A stretch of DNA of 64,000 bases from Dicaeum eximium (taxonomy: Eukaryota > Chordata > Aves > Passeriformes > Dicaeidae): assembly GCA_013396995.1 (NCBI GenBank), contig VWZP01009169.1, positions 1,860,218-1,924,217 of the forward strand. Direction: 5' to 3'. Below the pieces are notes generated by a model. The model saw only the letters and a program-made list of their open reading frames with translations, was not told the DNA's origin and ran no database searches. The position numbers and the translations under genes are program-made. Of the stretch, positions 36,487-48,245 are shown piece after piece; position 1 is the first letter of the stretch; every line of letters starts with the position of its first letter.

Positions 36487-38961
36487 GGGGGTGAAGTGAG
36501 AAGGAGTGTGGAAATCACTGTCTGATGCTCACTTCTGGCCAAAGGCAGGTGTCAGAGTTGTTTCCCCATGAGACAGTTGTATCTTGGACAATGGCCCCTT
36601 TCCTCTGCTATGTGTATTGTGATACAGGCAGGATGGTTCTGACTGGGGAAAAGGACCCAAACAAAACCATGCTGGCACCAAATTTCCCATTCCATCTAGA
36701 GATTAGAGATTGTCTCCATGCTGTCAGGCAAGGGCTGTGACTAAAACCACAAAGAAGAACCATGTATCTGTAACATTCACAGCCTTTAGGGAATGTCTTG
36801 AGATGAACGCATCTTGTGGAGACCCCTGGAATGAGATGGTACATCTAGAAGATCCCAAAAACTGGAAAACAGGCCAAACTCATCTATTTGAAAGCACTGA
36901 CGCCAGGCCACTTTACCCAGCTTTAACACCAACAATTACATTAATGTGCTGAGAAGCTGGGGATGGGCAGCAGAGAAGAACAAACAAAGTTTGACAAGAG
37001 GAAAAGGTCACCTCCAGCAAACTCTGAGAGAGTCTTCTTGTCTCAGGATGCTACATGCATAGGAAAGCTTCTTTGCTCCAAGTCTGTAAATACCTTCCCT
37101 CATCAGTGTCTGCATTTTCCCAGGGAAATGTCTAGTGCTTACCAGTCCCTTGCTCAGGCTCTGTGTGGTACATGCTCCACCCATGCAAAAGACCCAAACA
37201 CTACTCCAGCCAATGCCTGTGGCATGTTATAGAATGGTATCTATATTCTCCTCTCAGCATGCTCTAGGTGCTGCCTGAGCTGACCATGCTGCTACAGCCC
37301 AGCTCTGTTCACTGATACCCACAGCTGGTTCTTGAGAACAAGGCCTGGTGAGACATGATATACCAAATGCCCCACCTTTGAAGGTGTTCCAAGTTGGAGC
37401 ATGGATGTGGGGAAGGGAAAGGTGGGGACTCCACCTCCAAAAGGGGACCTATCTTCTCCCTGCTGCATTTCTGGCAGCTGCAACACACCCACACCTCAGC
37501 TTTAGCTTTGATCCTTCTACAAGCTGCTAAGATAAACACCTTACCAGTGCCAGACCTACAGTGCAAGCAACACCTGGAAACAGCTTTGTCTCAGCACCAC
37601 GTTACGCATCAGGGCCACCAAAAGAAAACCAGTTGGTGCCTGGCTGCAGAGGCTGCAACACAGAGGAGGAAGTGGGGTTGCACTTACTCTTAGTTAGTTT
37701 GGGCTCAGCCTTGAGCTGCTGTAACACTGAGAACTAAGGAGGTGCAGCTCACTCAGAGTGCCAGAGCAGGACTGCTGACATCTGGCGCATTCCAGCTCCT
37801 GCCCAGGGCCTGCCTGTGCTGATTAATGGAGGCTTGCTGTAGTTATGCAGCTTCTGAAGATCTTGGAGTATCTTTCAATTGTAACAGCTGGGCTTTACAC
37901 AACTGTGGAAGCCACTTCCAGCTGTGCTAAATGGCAGGACCAGAGCCCATCTCCCCCTGCCAAAGCAGATCCCCACTGGCTGACAGCAGCAGTAGCAGGG
38001 GGGCTTTTATCTTCCTAAGACTTGGCTGGCAGACAGGACAGATGCAATGGGTGGCAGAGCAGACAGGTACCCCTCACTTGGCTCAAAGCTTCAGGCAAGG
38101 GCCCAGCCATTACAGCATAAGGCACATCCAACACTATGAGTTTGGGCACTGGCACTGCCTGGGGACTGGCACTGTATGACAGCTGGCCCTGTCTTATACT
38201 GACTTTAGGCCATCCTGGGGGTAAAAAAATCCCACTTTAAGTCCAATATTCATAGCTCAATTTCCTTTTAGAACAATTGAAACACAACACTTCGTCTTAT
38301 TATGCAGGAGCAAATTGTTTATAGGCCACAGCAAATGCAAGCAAAACCTGGATTTACCACAGACTTGCATAGCTCTCTACAAAAATCTCTGATCACTCAG
38401 CTCTACCTTTGGAACAGTAAAGACAGCATCTCTCCCTTTCCCTTGCTCTCTGCCCCATGCTGGAAAACCCTAACCATGAAAGGCAGCAGAGAGAAGGACA
38501 GTGCTCATAAGCTGGGACCAGCTCTTTGCAGCTTTCCTCAGGGATCACCCATGGGAGGACACTGGCTTGCCTGACTTCCTCATGTACAGATGTGCTGAGG
38601 ATCTGAGACTGGGCTAGTGTATTTTACTGGGAAATCTGATCTCAGGATTTTCTTTAGTCTCCTTGCCCAGCATCTGAGAAGCCTCAGGTCAGAGCCTGCT
38701 GCCTGCCATCGGTGAAACAAAGGACAATGCACTGTGGAGCTCATCTTTCCTCTCTCCTTTTCCAGATAACAAAAAACAAGTTCTGTTCCACCCTTTCAGC
38801 CACACATGGGGCTGTTGTGAGCTCTCTTTTGCCTCTGATGAAGCCAGGACATGACCCACACTAGGTCCCTGATGGAGGCAACACATGTCCTGAAGTGCTC
38901 CTGCTCCACCACCACTACCCAGGCAGCCCCTCAGGCTTTGCCAGGGCTGCAGGGAGAAAAA

Positions 38962-39000
38962 TGCCAGAAGGTGCTAGAAGGTGCCAGAAGGTGCCAGAGC
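38962..39000 (+). repeat. 10-bp minisatellite, about four units
   Basis: The unit GCCAGAAGGT repeats with one variant (GCTAGAAGGT) and ends in a partial copy. It lies in the candidate MDGA1 3' UTR. Confidence 0.9.
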
Positions 39001-42000
39001 AGATCTAGGTGATCTGGACTGAGCCCCCATTCTCTGCAGCCACACAGCACAGGGACACAGTAAGTCCTGCTGACTTGCTGTCTGTCTCTGGAGCTCTGTC
39101 TCTTTTTGAGAAAGGATGCTTGATGGCAAAGCCACTGAACATGCACCTGGATCACAGCCCAGGGTCTGGATGTCTAGCACACATCTCAGACAAAGTGGAG
39201 TGGGATGGCACTGCTTTTCCATGGCCGAGAGGTTGTCCTGCAGACTGCAGCTGCCTGCAAGCTGCATCCTCCCCCTCTCTGGAATTGTGTGTTGGTCAAA
39301 CGTGGCCCTGGGCTGTCCCACAGTGCTCCTTGGGGTGTTTAAAGCCTCCAGGGCACAAGTGGTCTGATATGACCATACCAAACCATAAGCAGCCATCAGA
39401 AGATCCCAAAATCCCCTGTGGTGTCCTGGGTGGTGGCAGATGGTCAGCCAAATCGACATGTGCCTTAATCCCAAGGGAAGTGCTGAAAACACACACGTAC
39501 CACAGCTATCATTTGGGATGCTGGGTGTACCAAGGCTATTCAGCTCCCTGCTGGAAACCAACAGCTGCCAGTTATTACCATGGAGTGTAAATTTGGTCAG
39601 GTTAAAATGCAATATCCAGAGCTCTCCAGCATTTTTCCTCTGTAAAAGCCTTTTGTCTCAGGATGAGCAGCCATCAGTTGGGCCAAAGTAAATACAAATT
39701 ACGGCAACAGCCTGCAAACGATCCTGCTGCTGCACATTTGTTATGAACAGGGATGCACCCCCATTGAGGGCAGCCTGGAAAAGACAACATATTGAGGCAG
39801 TTTAAAGGACCAAGAGTGGTCTCTCCCAAAGCCAGGAGGGAGACCTATCCTTTGCACAGGAAATACAGTGCAACTGCTTGTCATTGAAAAGCAGGGTCCT
39901 TCTCCCTGGTGCAAAAGCTGGGCATCAGTAGGTGCTGTGCCACTGTGTCCCACCACAGCCAGCTCGAGGCACATGGTGATATGCTCTTCCATGCCATTGC
40001 TAGGACACCCAAAGGCACCCAGGAGGCAAAGGGGTGCTGCAGCATTTCCAGAGAAAAATGGAGATCTGTGTGGTGCTGACAGAGAAAAAGGTGATTAAAA
40101 CAGCAACATCCTGAAGCAGCAGCTCCCTGAGCTCTCTGCTTTAACAAAAAGGTTTGTCTCTTCAGGTGGGGTGAGGTGACACCATTTACTCCATGGAGGA
40201 GGGAAATGCCCTGGTTCCTCTGCCCGTCCCTGCCTGGGGCAGCATGAAGGACTCCCTGACAATTCCCATAGGTAAAATTCCCCGCCTCAGCCTCGCTGAG
40301 AGCTAACAGGGAGCAGGGCTTGCTCCTGACAGTGCCTTGCAGGGGGACCACTTCATGTTGGAGACAAGGCTCAGGGCAGTGGTGGAGGGATGCTTCTCCC
40401 ACCAGCACCCCTGACTGTCCCCCCAGGCTGAGAAGCACCCGGCACCAACCAAAGAGCTGGGAACTTCTTGGCACAGAGTGATAGGGACAGGCTGAGGAGA
40501 AATGCAGACTCTGCTCTCCCTTTGGTAGTAAAGTATTTTTTTTTTGTAATTCTGGAGTAGTGCACCCACAGGATTTTGTATAGAAAGAAATTAAATTTCA
40601 ATATTTTGGATAGCAATAGGGAATAAAATACGATGTGTATCATGTTTACTACACTCATTCTCATGTCTCTAAATTATTTTTGCAAAAAAAATTACCAGCC
40701 TAAATATCTGAAGCCCACCACCCCCCCCCACAATTTTTCCCTGATTGCTACCATATTTCTTTCCAGAAGAAAACTACTTCCCAGAAGAAGGGCTCCCTAT
40801 CACTGTTGCTACAGCTGCTCTGCAGGCAGCACGCTGTGCAGCTCTGCTGGAGCAGCTCTGCATGCCCGCCGATCACAGCATCCCAGAATATGCTGAGTTC
40901 AAAGGGACCCACAAGCAGCTCCCAAACCATTTGTGCACTGTGCAAAGTTTTTCACATACATGAAACAATTTTTCACTCCCACACAGCTGGGAAGAGTTGC
41001 ACTCAGGTATTCCTAATTTCTTAACTCCAGATAAAATAGAACATATTAGGTCCATCGCTTTCCAGTGGCTGATCTTGGTGGAAGAAAAATACTCTATTAT
41101 TATTATTACCAGCCAGGAACTGCAGTTCAGGGCAAGCAGTAGGAATTGACATTCATACTGTTAAAAGCCATGGATTAAAGTTCTGTTGATGACCTGCTAT
41201 TTGGACTTGCACTGAACTGGAGAAAATTATAATTAAAAAGTATATTTTTCAGAATATGATGAACAACTACAAAAAGAGGTTTTAAATGTAAGTTTCTTTG
41301 TAAGCCCCACTTGTAACTACACAGTAGCATTCACTACTTCTAATATCTACAGCTTATACCCAGGAGCCTGCACACTCACATATTTTCTGTTCTACACCCT
41401 GAAAAAAAAATGAAATTGAGTATATATCAGCTAACACCCACACAGCATTCTTCTTAATGTATTCCTACAACTACCAAGGAGAGGTCTCCTTGTAAATAAA
41501 AGCAGCCTCTTAAATTTATATTGCACTTTTCTTCTGCAGGGACTTTCATACTATATACAGGAATAATATCCACCATTGCTGAAATGCAGCCACTTCTGGA
41601 GTGGAATAAAGCAGCTACTCGATAGGCACAGAGCAACATAAAACATCAGGAAGAGAAATGTAACATTGGGACTGCAACAGATATCTAAGAAGACAGACAG
41701 TAATTAAGGACTGTAATTTAGCCAGAACACTGTGAAAAATGCGAAGAGATCTTTAATTGGAAGGGGTAAGGAGCATGGCTTTACATCTCACCTGGGATGC
41801 ATTACCACCACAAGGAGACTTGCCTCTCAAGCATGGGGGAGTAAACCACAAATACCACCACCCTCAAAGAAGAGGGACCCTGCCTCCCCTCCACCCCATC
41901 ATTGCACAGCTTCCCATCCTTGCTGCTGAAGTGCCTCTTTCCTCTGATACCATCTCTCAGCACATATGCCAGAGAAATGAAGTCTTTCCTTTTGTCCTCA

Positions 42001-44499
42001 GTACTTCTGAGAAGCAGGGGCACTTGGGTTAATGACTTTTCCCCAAACTCACCACCAGTTGCTTTCTAGCCAGAGATAAAAGAGCAGAGGTCTAAGTGGG
42101 AAAGGGCTTCCTGAGACTTTCACTGAAGCTGAAGGACACCTGGCACCAGGAGAAGGCTTCACCTCTGGCTGGGGCAACCTCCTTGCTCTGCCCTGGACCT
42201 ACAGCCACCAAAGGGCTTCTTGGCCCCCGTGCCATGGATTGGTGTGGTGAGGCTCTTACATCCTTCCTCACAGGGGCTGGCATGGACTCCCCCCCTGCAG
42301 GCCACCCTTTCTGAAAGTGTGGAGCCCTTTTGCTGACACTTGCCTCACAGGTAATGCTTTGTCCATCATCCTGAACCTTCAGGCTGCACCTCCCCAGCCC
42401 CACAGCACCTCTGATGCCCACTGAACACCAGCAAAACCCAGGTGCTTGTGCAGCCTGGGCTGAGCAGTCCATAGAAGCAAACCCACAAGGGCCTCTGTCT
42501 CAGAGCTCAGAAGGTAGGATGGTTGCCCTCGGCTCTCTCTTACTGATGGGGAAGCACTCCTGTCTCCACCTTCTGCCCAGCAGAAGCCTCCTGCAACCAG
42601 CCATGCAACAGAAATGTTTTGCTGCTGACAGACCAGGAGCCATTGTGAAGCTCCCAAGCGCCCCTGGAAAGCACGGTCTCTCTCCTAGGAGTGAAAGTGG
42701 ACTCTTACCAGGGCTGGGTGATGACTTCTGACCTCCAAGCACAGAGGAAAAGAAGAGCATAGGGCTGAAAGAGCTCAGCCTGAAAAAGGGCAGCCCTGGC
42801 TGCCCATAAAAATGGTGACAGACAGCAAGACACAGAATTGCTGTTGGCACCCTCTGCATCCCATGACACTGCCTGGCCCTGGGCAACATTCATGGGTTTC
42901 CTGGTCAAATGTGCACTGGGATTGAGGTCTGGGCTCTGGAGGGAAGAGTGGAGACAGGAAAGACACAGCCCCAGTCCTTGGAAATGGAGAAAAGCAGAAT
43001 GAGCTGTAGGAGAATGAGCTGGGGAGACCTGTATCATGCCCTCCCACTGTCTTGCAAGGCCTCCTGTAAAGAAGGTCCCCTTGGTCCTCAGAGCTGATGT
43101 CCTTTCTCTCTCTGAGGGCAGCTGGATCTCCTGGAGTTAAGTAAGAGCTTTCCCCACCAGTGAAGGCAATGAGGCCCCAGCCATGGCTGGAAGCTGAGCA
43201 ATGCAGGAGACAGTTAATACATTCAGGTGATTTCAGACAAACACGGCTGTCTTAGAGAAGCTGATATATGAATCAGAAATGGGTGAGGAGCCATGGGTAC
43301 TGGGTCTTCAGTGAAACAGCTATCTTATCTGTGGTGCTCCAGATAGGGAGTTTGGATGGGGTATCCCTTAGGAGGAAGAGTCACAATTAATTGCCAGTGT
43401 GGGCTAGTAAGCCCCAATTCACAGCCTTGTGGGGCTAACTCTGCCCTGTGCGGGGGGTAAGTCATGCCCAGAGCTGCTTTCAGGTGCAACAAGGCTATCA
43501 CAGCTCCTCTTTGGCTGCTGCAGGGCAAGTCCTTCTCCTGGGATTTCATCTGGAGCAACATGTGCCTCCACCTTGAGGAGGTTGGGCCAGGCCTGCTACA
43601 GGTCTGCAGTAGAGAGAAACACCAGCTTTACCCACTCATGATACCATCAAAAAAAAAGGTGAATTTCCCCCATCTCTGTTCCCTTGTTCCTCAGTGGCAA
43701 ACAGGGCCACAGTTCAGCACAAGCACCTCTTTTGGGGCAATTTCCTGATCTTTTCTTGGAGCAGTTTCCTGCCTGTTCCACATTTCAGCTCCTCTGCCCA
43801 CTGCCCTGGCAGTGGAAGCTGAGTGCCTGTGTGGCTGCATGTGCTGACAAAATGGAGCAACCTCAGCCTTGAGCAGTGATGCTGTTGCCACCTTTAGCCC
43901 ACACTGCAGTGAGTGCACTGTGCATGCAGAAAGGCCTTGGGAGGTGAGAGGGCAGCACTGGAGCTGCCTGAACTGCCAGCCCAGGGGCTGGGTCATGAGC
44001 ACTGGACTTGCTGCCTGGCTGAAGAACATTTAAATGCCTGACTCTTCCCGTAACCCAGAAAACTTGAGGTGGAGGAAGTAATGGAATAAAACCCAAAATA
44101 AATAGGTAACAAAATATAGGCAGAGAAGCAATCGTGGGTTTAGGGCTGAGGCGGTCGTCATCCCAATATTCACAGGGGGAAGCCAGTGTGCAACTGCTCC
44201 ACCCTTCCAGTCCCATCCCGTCACATCCCATCCCTCAGCCCCAGAGAGACCAGATTTTCTGTCTGCAGCTCAGACCTGATCCCTATCCAGCAAGAGCGCT
44301 GAGAGACAGAAAGAGGCTCTTGGAGGCCTGTGCTGCAGCTGGATCCAGCCAGGACTTCACCACTCAGCGTGGTCCACGTCACCGGTCCCTTCCTTGCTCC
44401 ATCTTCTTCAGGCCGGGGGATGAGGAGAAGCACAGAGCGGTGGGGAAAGGCCAAAGCAAACCACACTGGGGGCAATCAAGTACATGAGAGCCTGGAAGA

Positions 44500-44645
44500 T
44501 GTGGATGGATGGGGACACTGAAGCACATGCGGTGCGAGGAAAGGCGCTCCGGCCGCCGGCATGCGGGGCGGCTGCTGCCCCACAGACAGGGCCGGTGTTC
44601 CTGCAGGGAGCTGCAGCCGGAGCGGGGCAGCCCCAGCCAGCGGGA
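44500..44645. promoter_or_regulatory. Isolated CpG-rich cluster, possible small CpG island
   Basis: About 12 CpG dinucleotides fall within 44,521-44,640 (CTCCGGCCGCCGGCATGCGG is the core), while the sequence on either side is strongly CpG-poor. It lies about 540 bp beyond the MDGA1 stop. A plus-strand splice-donor-like AAGGTAACTG occurs at about 44,713. It might be a promoter of a non-coding or antisense transcript, or simply a GC-rich UTR segment. Confidence 0.3.
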
Positions 44646-44904
44646 AAGCATGAGGAGACAAGGGGAGTACTGCAGGATATCATCCACTAATCTGTGGGCT
44701 CTGCAGCAAAGAAGGTAACTGTTCTGGTAGAAATTTGTGCTTTAATATATTTTTGTTTGTTTGTTTAAAACAAGTTCGCACTTCCCTGAGGAAGCCCTGT
44801 CTGACATTCCCAAGGAAACACGGGTGTGGTTTTTTTTCTTCCTTCATTTGCTCTTCACGTTTCTTGTGTTTCATTCCTTCTTTTCTCTGTGTGTTTCTTC
44901 CCTT

Positions 44905-44937
44905 CCTCTCTCTCTCTCTCTCTCACTCTCTCTCTCG
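44905..44937 (+). repeat. (CT)n microsatellite
   Basis: CT dinucleotides are interrupted once by CACT. They sit at the end of a pyrimidine-rich stretch about 240 bp past the MDGA1 stop codon. Confidence 0.95.
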
Positions 44938-44966
44938 TGCACGTGCTTTTTAAAAAAAGTTTTGTC

Positions 44967-44972
44967 TTTATT
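44967..44972 (-). terminator. MDGA1: Proximal AATAAA downstream of the MDGA1 stop
   Basis: AATAAA on the minus strand lies about 207 nt after the stop codon. The sequence beyond it runs into the (GA)n side of a (CT)n microsatellite rather than a clear GT-rich element. It is therefore a weaker candidate for a short 3' UTR isoform. Confidence 0.3.
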
Positions 44973-45178
44973 TTTAGATTTTGTTCTAGACATTATGACT
45001 TTCTCAAGGAGTGCTCCAGTTCTGAACCAGATCCCTTTGCATGGTCATGCCTGTCAGTCTTTGGTAACATATGGACACTTTGGTGTGCCAGTGAGGAGGG
45101 GAGGAAGAGGAGCAGAGGTGGCTGAGTAGGAAAGGAGCAGGAATGTCTTGGTCCGAAGACAGGAGCGCTCGCTTGCCA

Positions 45179-45270
45179 TCATCTGAGCAGCACGTAAAGG
45201 AAGAAAGTCAATGGGCTACAAAGCCAAGGGCTGTGCAGGGCTGGGACACCGCTTCCTGGAAGAGCAACAG
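45179..45270 (-). CDS. MDGA1: MDGA1 terminal coding exon: GPI-anchor attachment signal and stop
   Basis: The coding part is 92 nt, entering in phase 1 after acceptor AG at 45,272-45,271 and ending in TGA at 45,181-45,179. It encodes 29 residues, from VALPGSGVPALHSP through the hydrophobic end PLTFFLYVLLR. The split first codon gives Ala. The PGSG motif followed by a short hydrophobic C-terminus with no cytoplasmic tail fits a GPI-attachment signal. It matches, in position and partly in sequence, the human MDGA1 end (VVVMPGSGAP...) as I remember it. The hydrophobic stretch itself is poorly conserved, which is usual for such signals. The likely attachment residue is the Gly or Ser of PGSG. The previous exon is 1,039 bp away. 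Splicing in phase with the MAM exons supports this over a chance ORF. Confidence 0.85.
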
Positions 45271-47370
45271 CTGCCAGCCGAGAAGGGAGAAAGAGAATTA
45301 GTGATGGGACAGATACAGACCTCATCAAACAAGTCAGCATACATCCATGTCTTCTCCCACCTTGAAGCACAGAGAGTTCCCTGCTCTTTTGGAAGATACT
45401 TTGAGCCTTTCCTGGACGTTCTCAAGGTTCCCCAAAACTAATGTTGGAAAAAACGTTGAGTCTTAGACACTTTTGCAATCCAATCCTTTCTTCCCCAGAA
45501 CTCTCAACCTGAGTCAAACAAAAGACTCTCACTGTGTTATGGTTACATCCTAGGCTAAAAGAGACCTTTAACTGCACCTAAAATTTTGAAAATTTTAGTG
45601 TTCTGACTTTTGTTTCCCTCTTCATCTCTGGAGTTGAGACAATTGCTAGAAGTGACTCTTACTCTGAAGGTTTTCTTGCTTCAAAAATAAATAAACCAAA
45701 CTGAGCCTTGCTCTCAAGTGCCTGTCTGGCTCTGGTTTGCATACTCTGAACATCTGCTCTCTGGCCCACCTGAGGCATGTTATCAAGGGCACAGGCAGGA
45801 CTACGGCAGAGGGCACACCAGTGATTCCCACCCAATGCCTACGTACTGCTTACACACACCTTGCCATGGCTTCAATCCTCTGCACCCTAGTGAGAGTGGA
45901 GTTGTCTCCATTACTGCAGTGCTGGCATCAGTTTATGTGGGTGGACTGGAAAGGGGCTGGTGGGATGGAGCCTGGCTGTGCCTCTCTGCTCAGATGGCAA
46001 TGGAAATGCCATGGAAAGAAGCACAGCCCACCCCTGTTCCACGCCCCAAAGAGCAGGGCTTTTTTTTCCCCAGAGTAGACTGACTTAACACTGCAGAGGC
46101 CATTAAAGCCTGCAGAAGGTCCTTCCCTTTTCAAAGCTTCCATAACTAGAGTTCCAGGAAATGAGATATTGCAGAAGTCCTTAGCTTATTGGGGATGACA
46201 CCTCCTGGTTGTTCCTTTGATTCTTGCTAACTCTTGACTGTATAGAACAAGCCCAAGAGTCACAAGAACAGCCCCTCTGGTGACTTCCTTGGAGGCAGAC
46301 ACATCTCACCCTTATTCGGTCCGATTGGCTTCCTTGGGCAGTCTCCCTTTTTCAGAGTGACGTCATCGATGGCAATGTCCCCCTCGTAGCTTGTGCCCCG
46401 GACACCTTCAAAGATGATCTACAAGCAGAGCATGGGAGAGAGCCCAGCGTGAGGCTGCAGGTGTGGAGGACCCTTCCTGCAGTGCAGGGCTTTGCAGAGG
46501 CGAGCAGAACACAGAGCAGATCTTATCAGGCTCCTAAGAGAATGATTTTCTTCCTGTTTCTCCAATATTCATAGGCTCTGGAAAGCCAGATCCCACTGTT
46601 TATGTGACCAATCTCTTTGTGCTGAGCGCCTGTGCAGTAATAAATGAGCATTAGAGCTCTGCTTTATTACGTGTCCTGCTCTAACAGGCCAACCAATACT
46701 GAACAGAACTTGCAAGAGTAACTACATTCTTATTTACTATTCTGAAGTATCCAAAAGCACGCTGGACATTTTGCCACAGTGCCACAATTTAACCAGCCTG
46801 TATAGAGCAGCTCTCACAAACAACCCAACAACAGCAAAGTAGCCTTTGGGTAAAAACCTCAGCCATAAAAGCAGCCCACTGTCTGGGTACACATGAACAA
46901 TGCAGAGTGCCCAGTTCATATTCACAAGTGCTCCAGGAGTCCTGAGCAAGGGGCACAGCAGAGGTGGGCTCTGTAGCACAGGCTAGAAGAAAACCCTAGC
47001 ACTCAGTCACTTTACACCAACAGGCCAGCATCCCCCAGTTGCTCAGCACTGAGGCACCTGTCCATCACACAGACATATCCAAAAGGAGCTCTCTGACATG
47101 CAGTGTCCAGAACAGCAATAACCAGGAAATTTATAGTGCCAAACTGATGCTTGCAAATAAAAACCTCAGGGAGAAGTGGATTTGACTTCTGTGCATCCAC
47201 TAAGCCTTTGCCTTGCCCCAGTGACCCTGGGGGTTGAGAGCTCCCAGTGCCCTCCCTTGTGTCCCACCAGCTCCTGTGCTGCAGAGGAAGATGTCTGCCA
47301 GGAAATCTACATCCATGGCACACGGATAGGGCAGGTGGCAGGTGGCTCCTTGACTGTGGGCTTGGCTTAC
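45271..47370 (-). other. MDGA1: MDGA1 introns flanking the 46.31-46.42 kb exon
   Basis: These are two short introns of 1,039 and 952 bp. Both have GT-AG ends. No repeat was recognised in either. The stretch 46,550-46,680 is AT-rich and could be a conserved non-coding element. Confidence 0.85.
46310..46418 (-). CDS. MDGA1: MDGA1 coding exon: end of MAM domain and linker
   Basis: The exon is 109 nt, phase 0 in and phase 1 out, with acceptor AG at 46,420-46,419 and donor GTGAGA starting at 46,309. It encodes 36 residues: IIFEGVRGTSYEGDIAIDDV followed by TLKKGDCPRKPIGPNK. The IIFEG...GDIAIDDV block is the signature ending of a MAM domain, and the Cys in GDC is the fourth conserved cysteine. The residues after it form the short linker to the GPI signal. 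If the following intron were not removed, reading would continue through 16 codons into a stop at about 46,260, giving a tail without a GPI signal. Nothing in the sequence shows whether that happens. Confidence 0.93.
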
Positions 47371-47501
47371 CTGGAAGGGCCCAGGAGGGTTGATGGGCAC
47401 GTGTGCTTGCTGCCACATGTTGCCCCGATTCCCACTGAGGGACCAGACCTGGGTGTCAATGGCTCGCTTGTTCCGCACGCGGACTAGCAGGTTCAAGGAG
47501 C
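47371..47501 (-). CDS. MDGA1: MDGA1 coding exon: C-terminal half of the MAM domain
   Basis: The exon is 131 nt, entering in phase 1 and leaving in phase 0. The acceptor AG is at 47,503-47,502 after a TTTCTCTCTTAC tract, and the donor GTAAGC begins at 47,370. It encodes 43 residues starting SLNLLVRVRNKRAIDTQVW and ending PINPPGPFQ, with SLSGNRGNMWQQAHV in the middle. This is the part of the MAM fold that I recall in human MDGA1 as SLNLLVRSRNKGALDTHAW and SLSGNKGNVWQQAHV. The exon holds no cysteine, as expected for this segment. It lies 13.2 kb from the preceding exon but only 952 bp from the next. Confidence 0.93.
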
Positions 47502-47839
47502 CTGTAAGAGAGAAACAGGCCTCTGGCATGCTGGGGCAGCCAGCCAAACCTGCCTGCTGGGCTGGCTCCTGGCACGGCTCTGGGCTCAGCCTGGAATCAC
47601 GGCTGTAAGCCTCAGCTGGCCCAGGGACAGCCTGCAGAGCCCCAGCGGTCATCCGTGAAGGGAGCCAGCTTTCTCCTGCGTTCATGGATAAGTGCCACTG
47701 GCAGTGTTACATCCACCTGGCCTTTCCTAGGGAAGCACAGACCCAGACAAAGAGGGGCAGGGTGAGGAAGAAGCAGTGAGCACAGCATGGCTGGAGTGGC
47801 ATGAGAAGGAGCTGGCAGAAATGCTAGCTGCCAGGGACC

Positions 47840-48245
47840 TCCAGAGGCATCCCATCCAACCTCCTGCTTGAAGCTGTCTCCTGCTCTACATGAGGGCAAC
47901 ATGGTTTTGCCTGGCCAAGTCTTGAACTGCCCTGAGGAAACCTAGTTTTCCTACTGTCCACTATGAACCTCCAGCACTACCAGTTGTGGACACTGTTCCT
48001 TATCATATAATTTAATACTATGAAAAGATTTTGGTTCCATTATCTTTGAATTTGGCCTTGAAACAGTTGGGGGCCAGCAGCCGAGAGCAACCTCCTCTTT
48101 GCCAGACTGAGCAAGTCCAGCTCCCTTAAATTCTCTTCCTAAGGACTTCTGCTCCTGGCCCTTGACCATCCTGATGCCCTTCTGCTGGACCCCACTAATT
48201 TCTCTACATTCCACTTGAAATGGGGGGCCCAGAACACATATTTGC
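47840..48245 (-). mobile_element. CR1 LINE 3' UTR, diverged
   Basis: On the plus strand an AGGGACCTCCAGAGGCATCC start is followed by GGACACTGTTCCTTATCATA, AGCAACCTCCTCTTTGCCAG, CTTGACCATCCTGATGCCC, TTCTGCTGGACCCCACTAAT and GGGGGGCCCAGAAC. This order matches the long CR1 3' UTR in reverse complement. It is much more diverged than the other copies and lies 340 bp from an MDGA1 exon, at the start of the 13.2-kb intron. Confidence 0.7.

Larger units (their letters stand above)
35800..45178 (-). other. MDGA1: Region downstream of the MDGA1 stop, candidate long 3' UTR
   Basis: No further MDGA1 coding sequence is seen below the stop codon. The human MDGA1 mRNA has, as I recall, a 3' UTR of several kilobases, so much of this 9.4-kb stretch may be transcribed from the minus strand. 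It ends at a strong-looking polyadenylation site near 35.8 kb, and a closer AATAAA lies at 44,972-44,967. Within it are a CpG cluster (44.5-44.64 kb), a (CT)n tract (44.91-44.94 kb), a 10-bp minisatellite (38.96-39.0 kb) and an unassigned minus-strand ORF (36.0-36.5 kb). No CR1 piece was recognised in it. That it is a single UTR is inference; it could also hold a separate small transcript. Confidence 0.4.

Noticed and set aside
1..44000. CCDC167, the neighbour expected downstream of MDGA1 from human gene order
   Set aside because: I looked for its coiled-coil and C-terminal membrane segment and found no convincing exon. It may lie left of the window.
44509..44718. Arg-rich frame over the CpG cluster
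   Set aside because: The Arg and Gly content follows from CpG-rich composition; no protein family was recognised.
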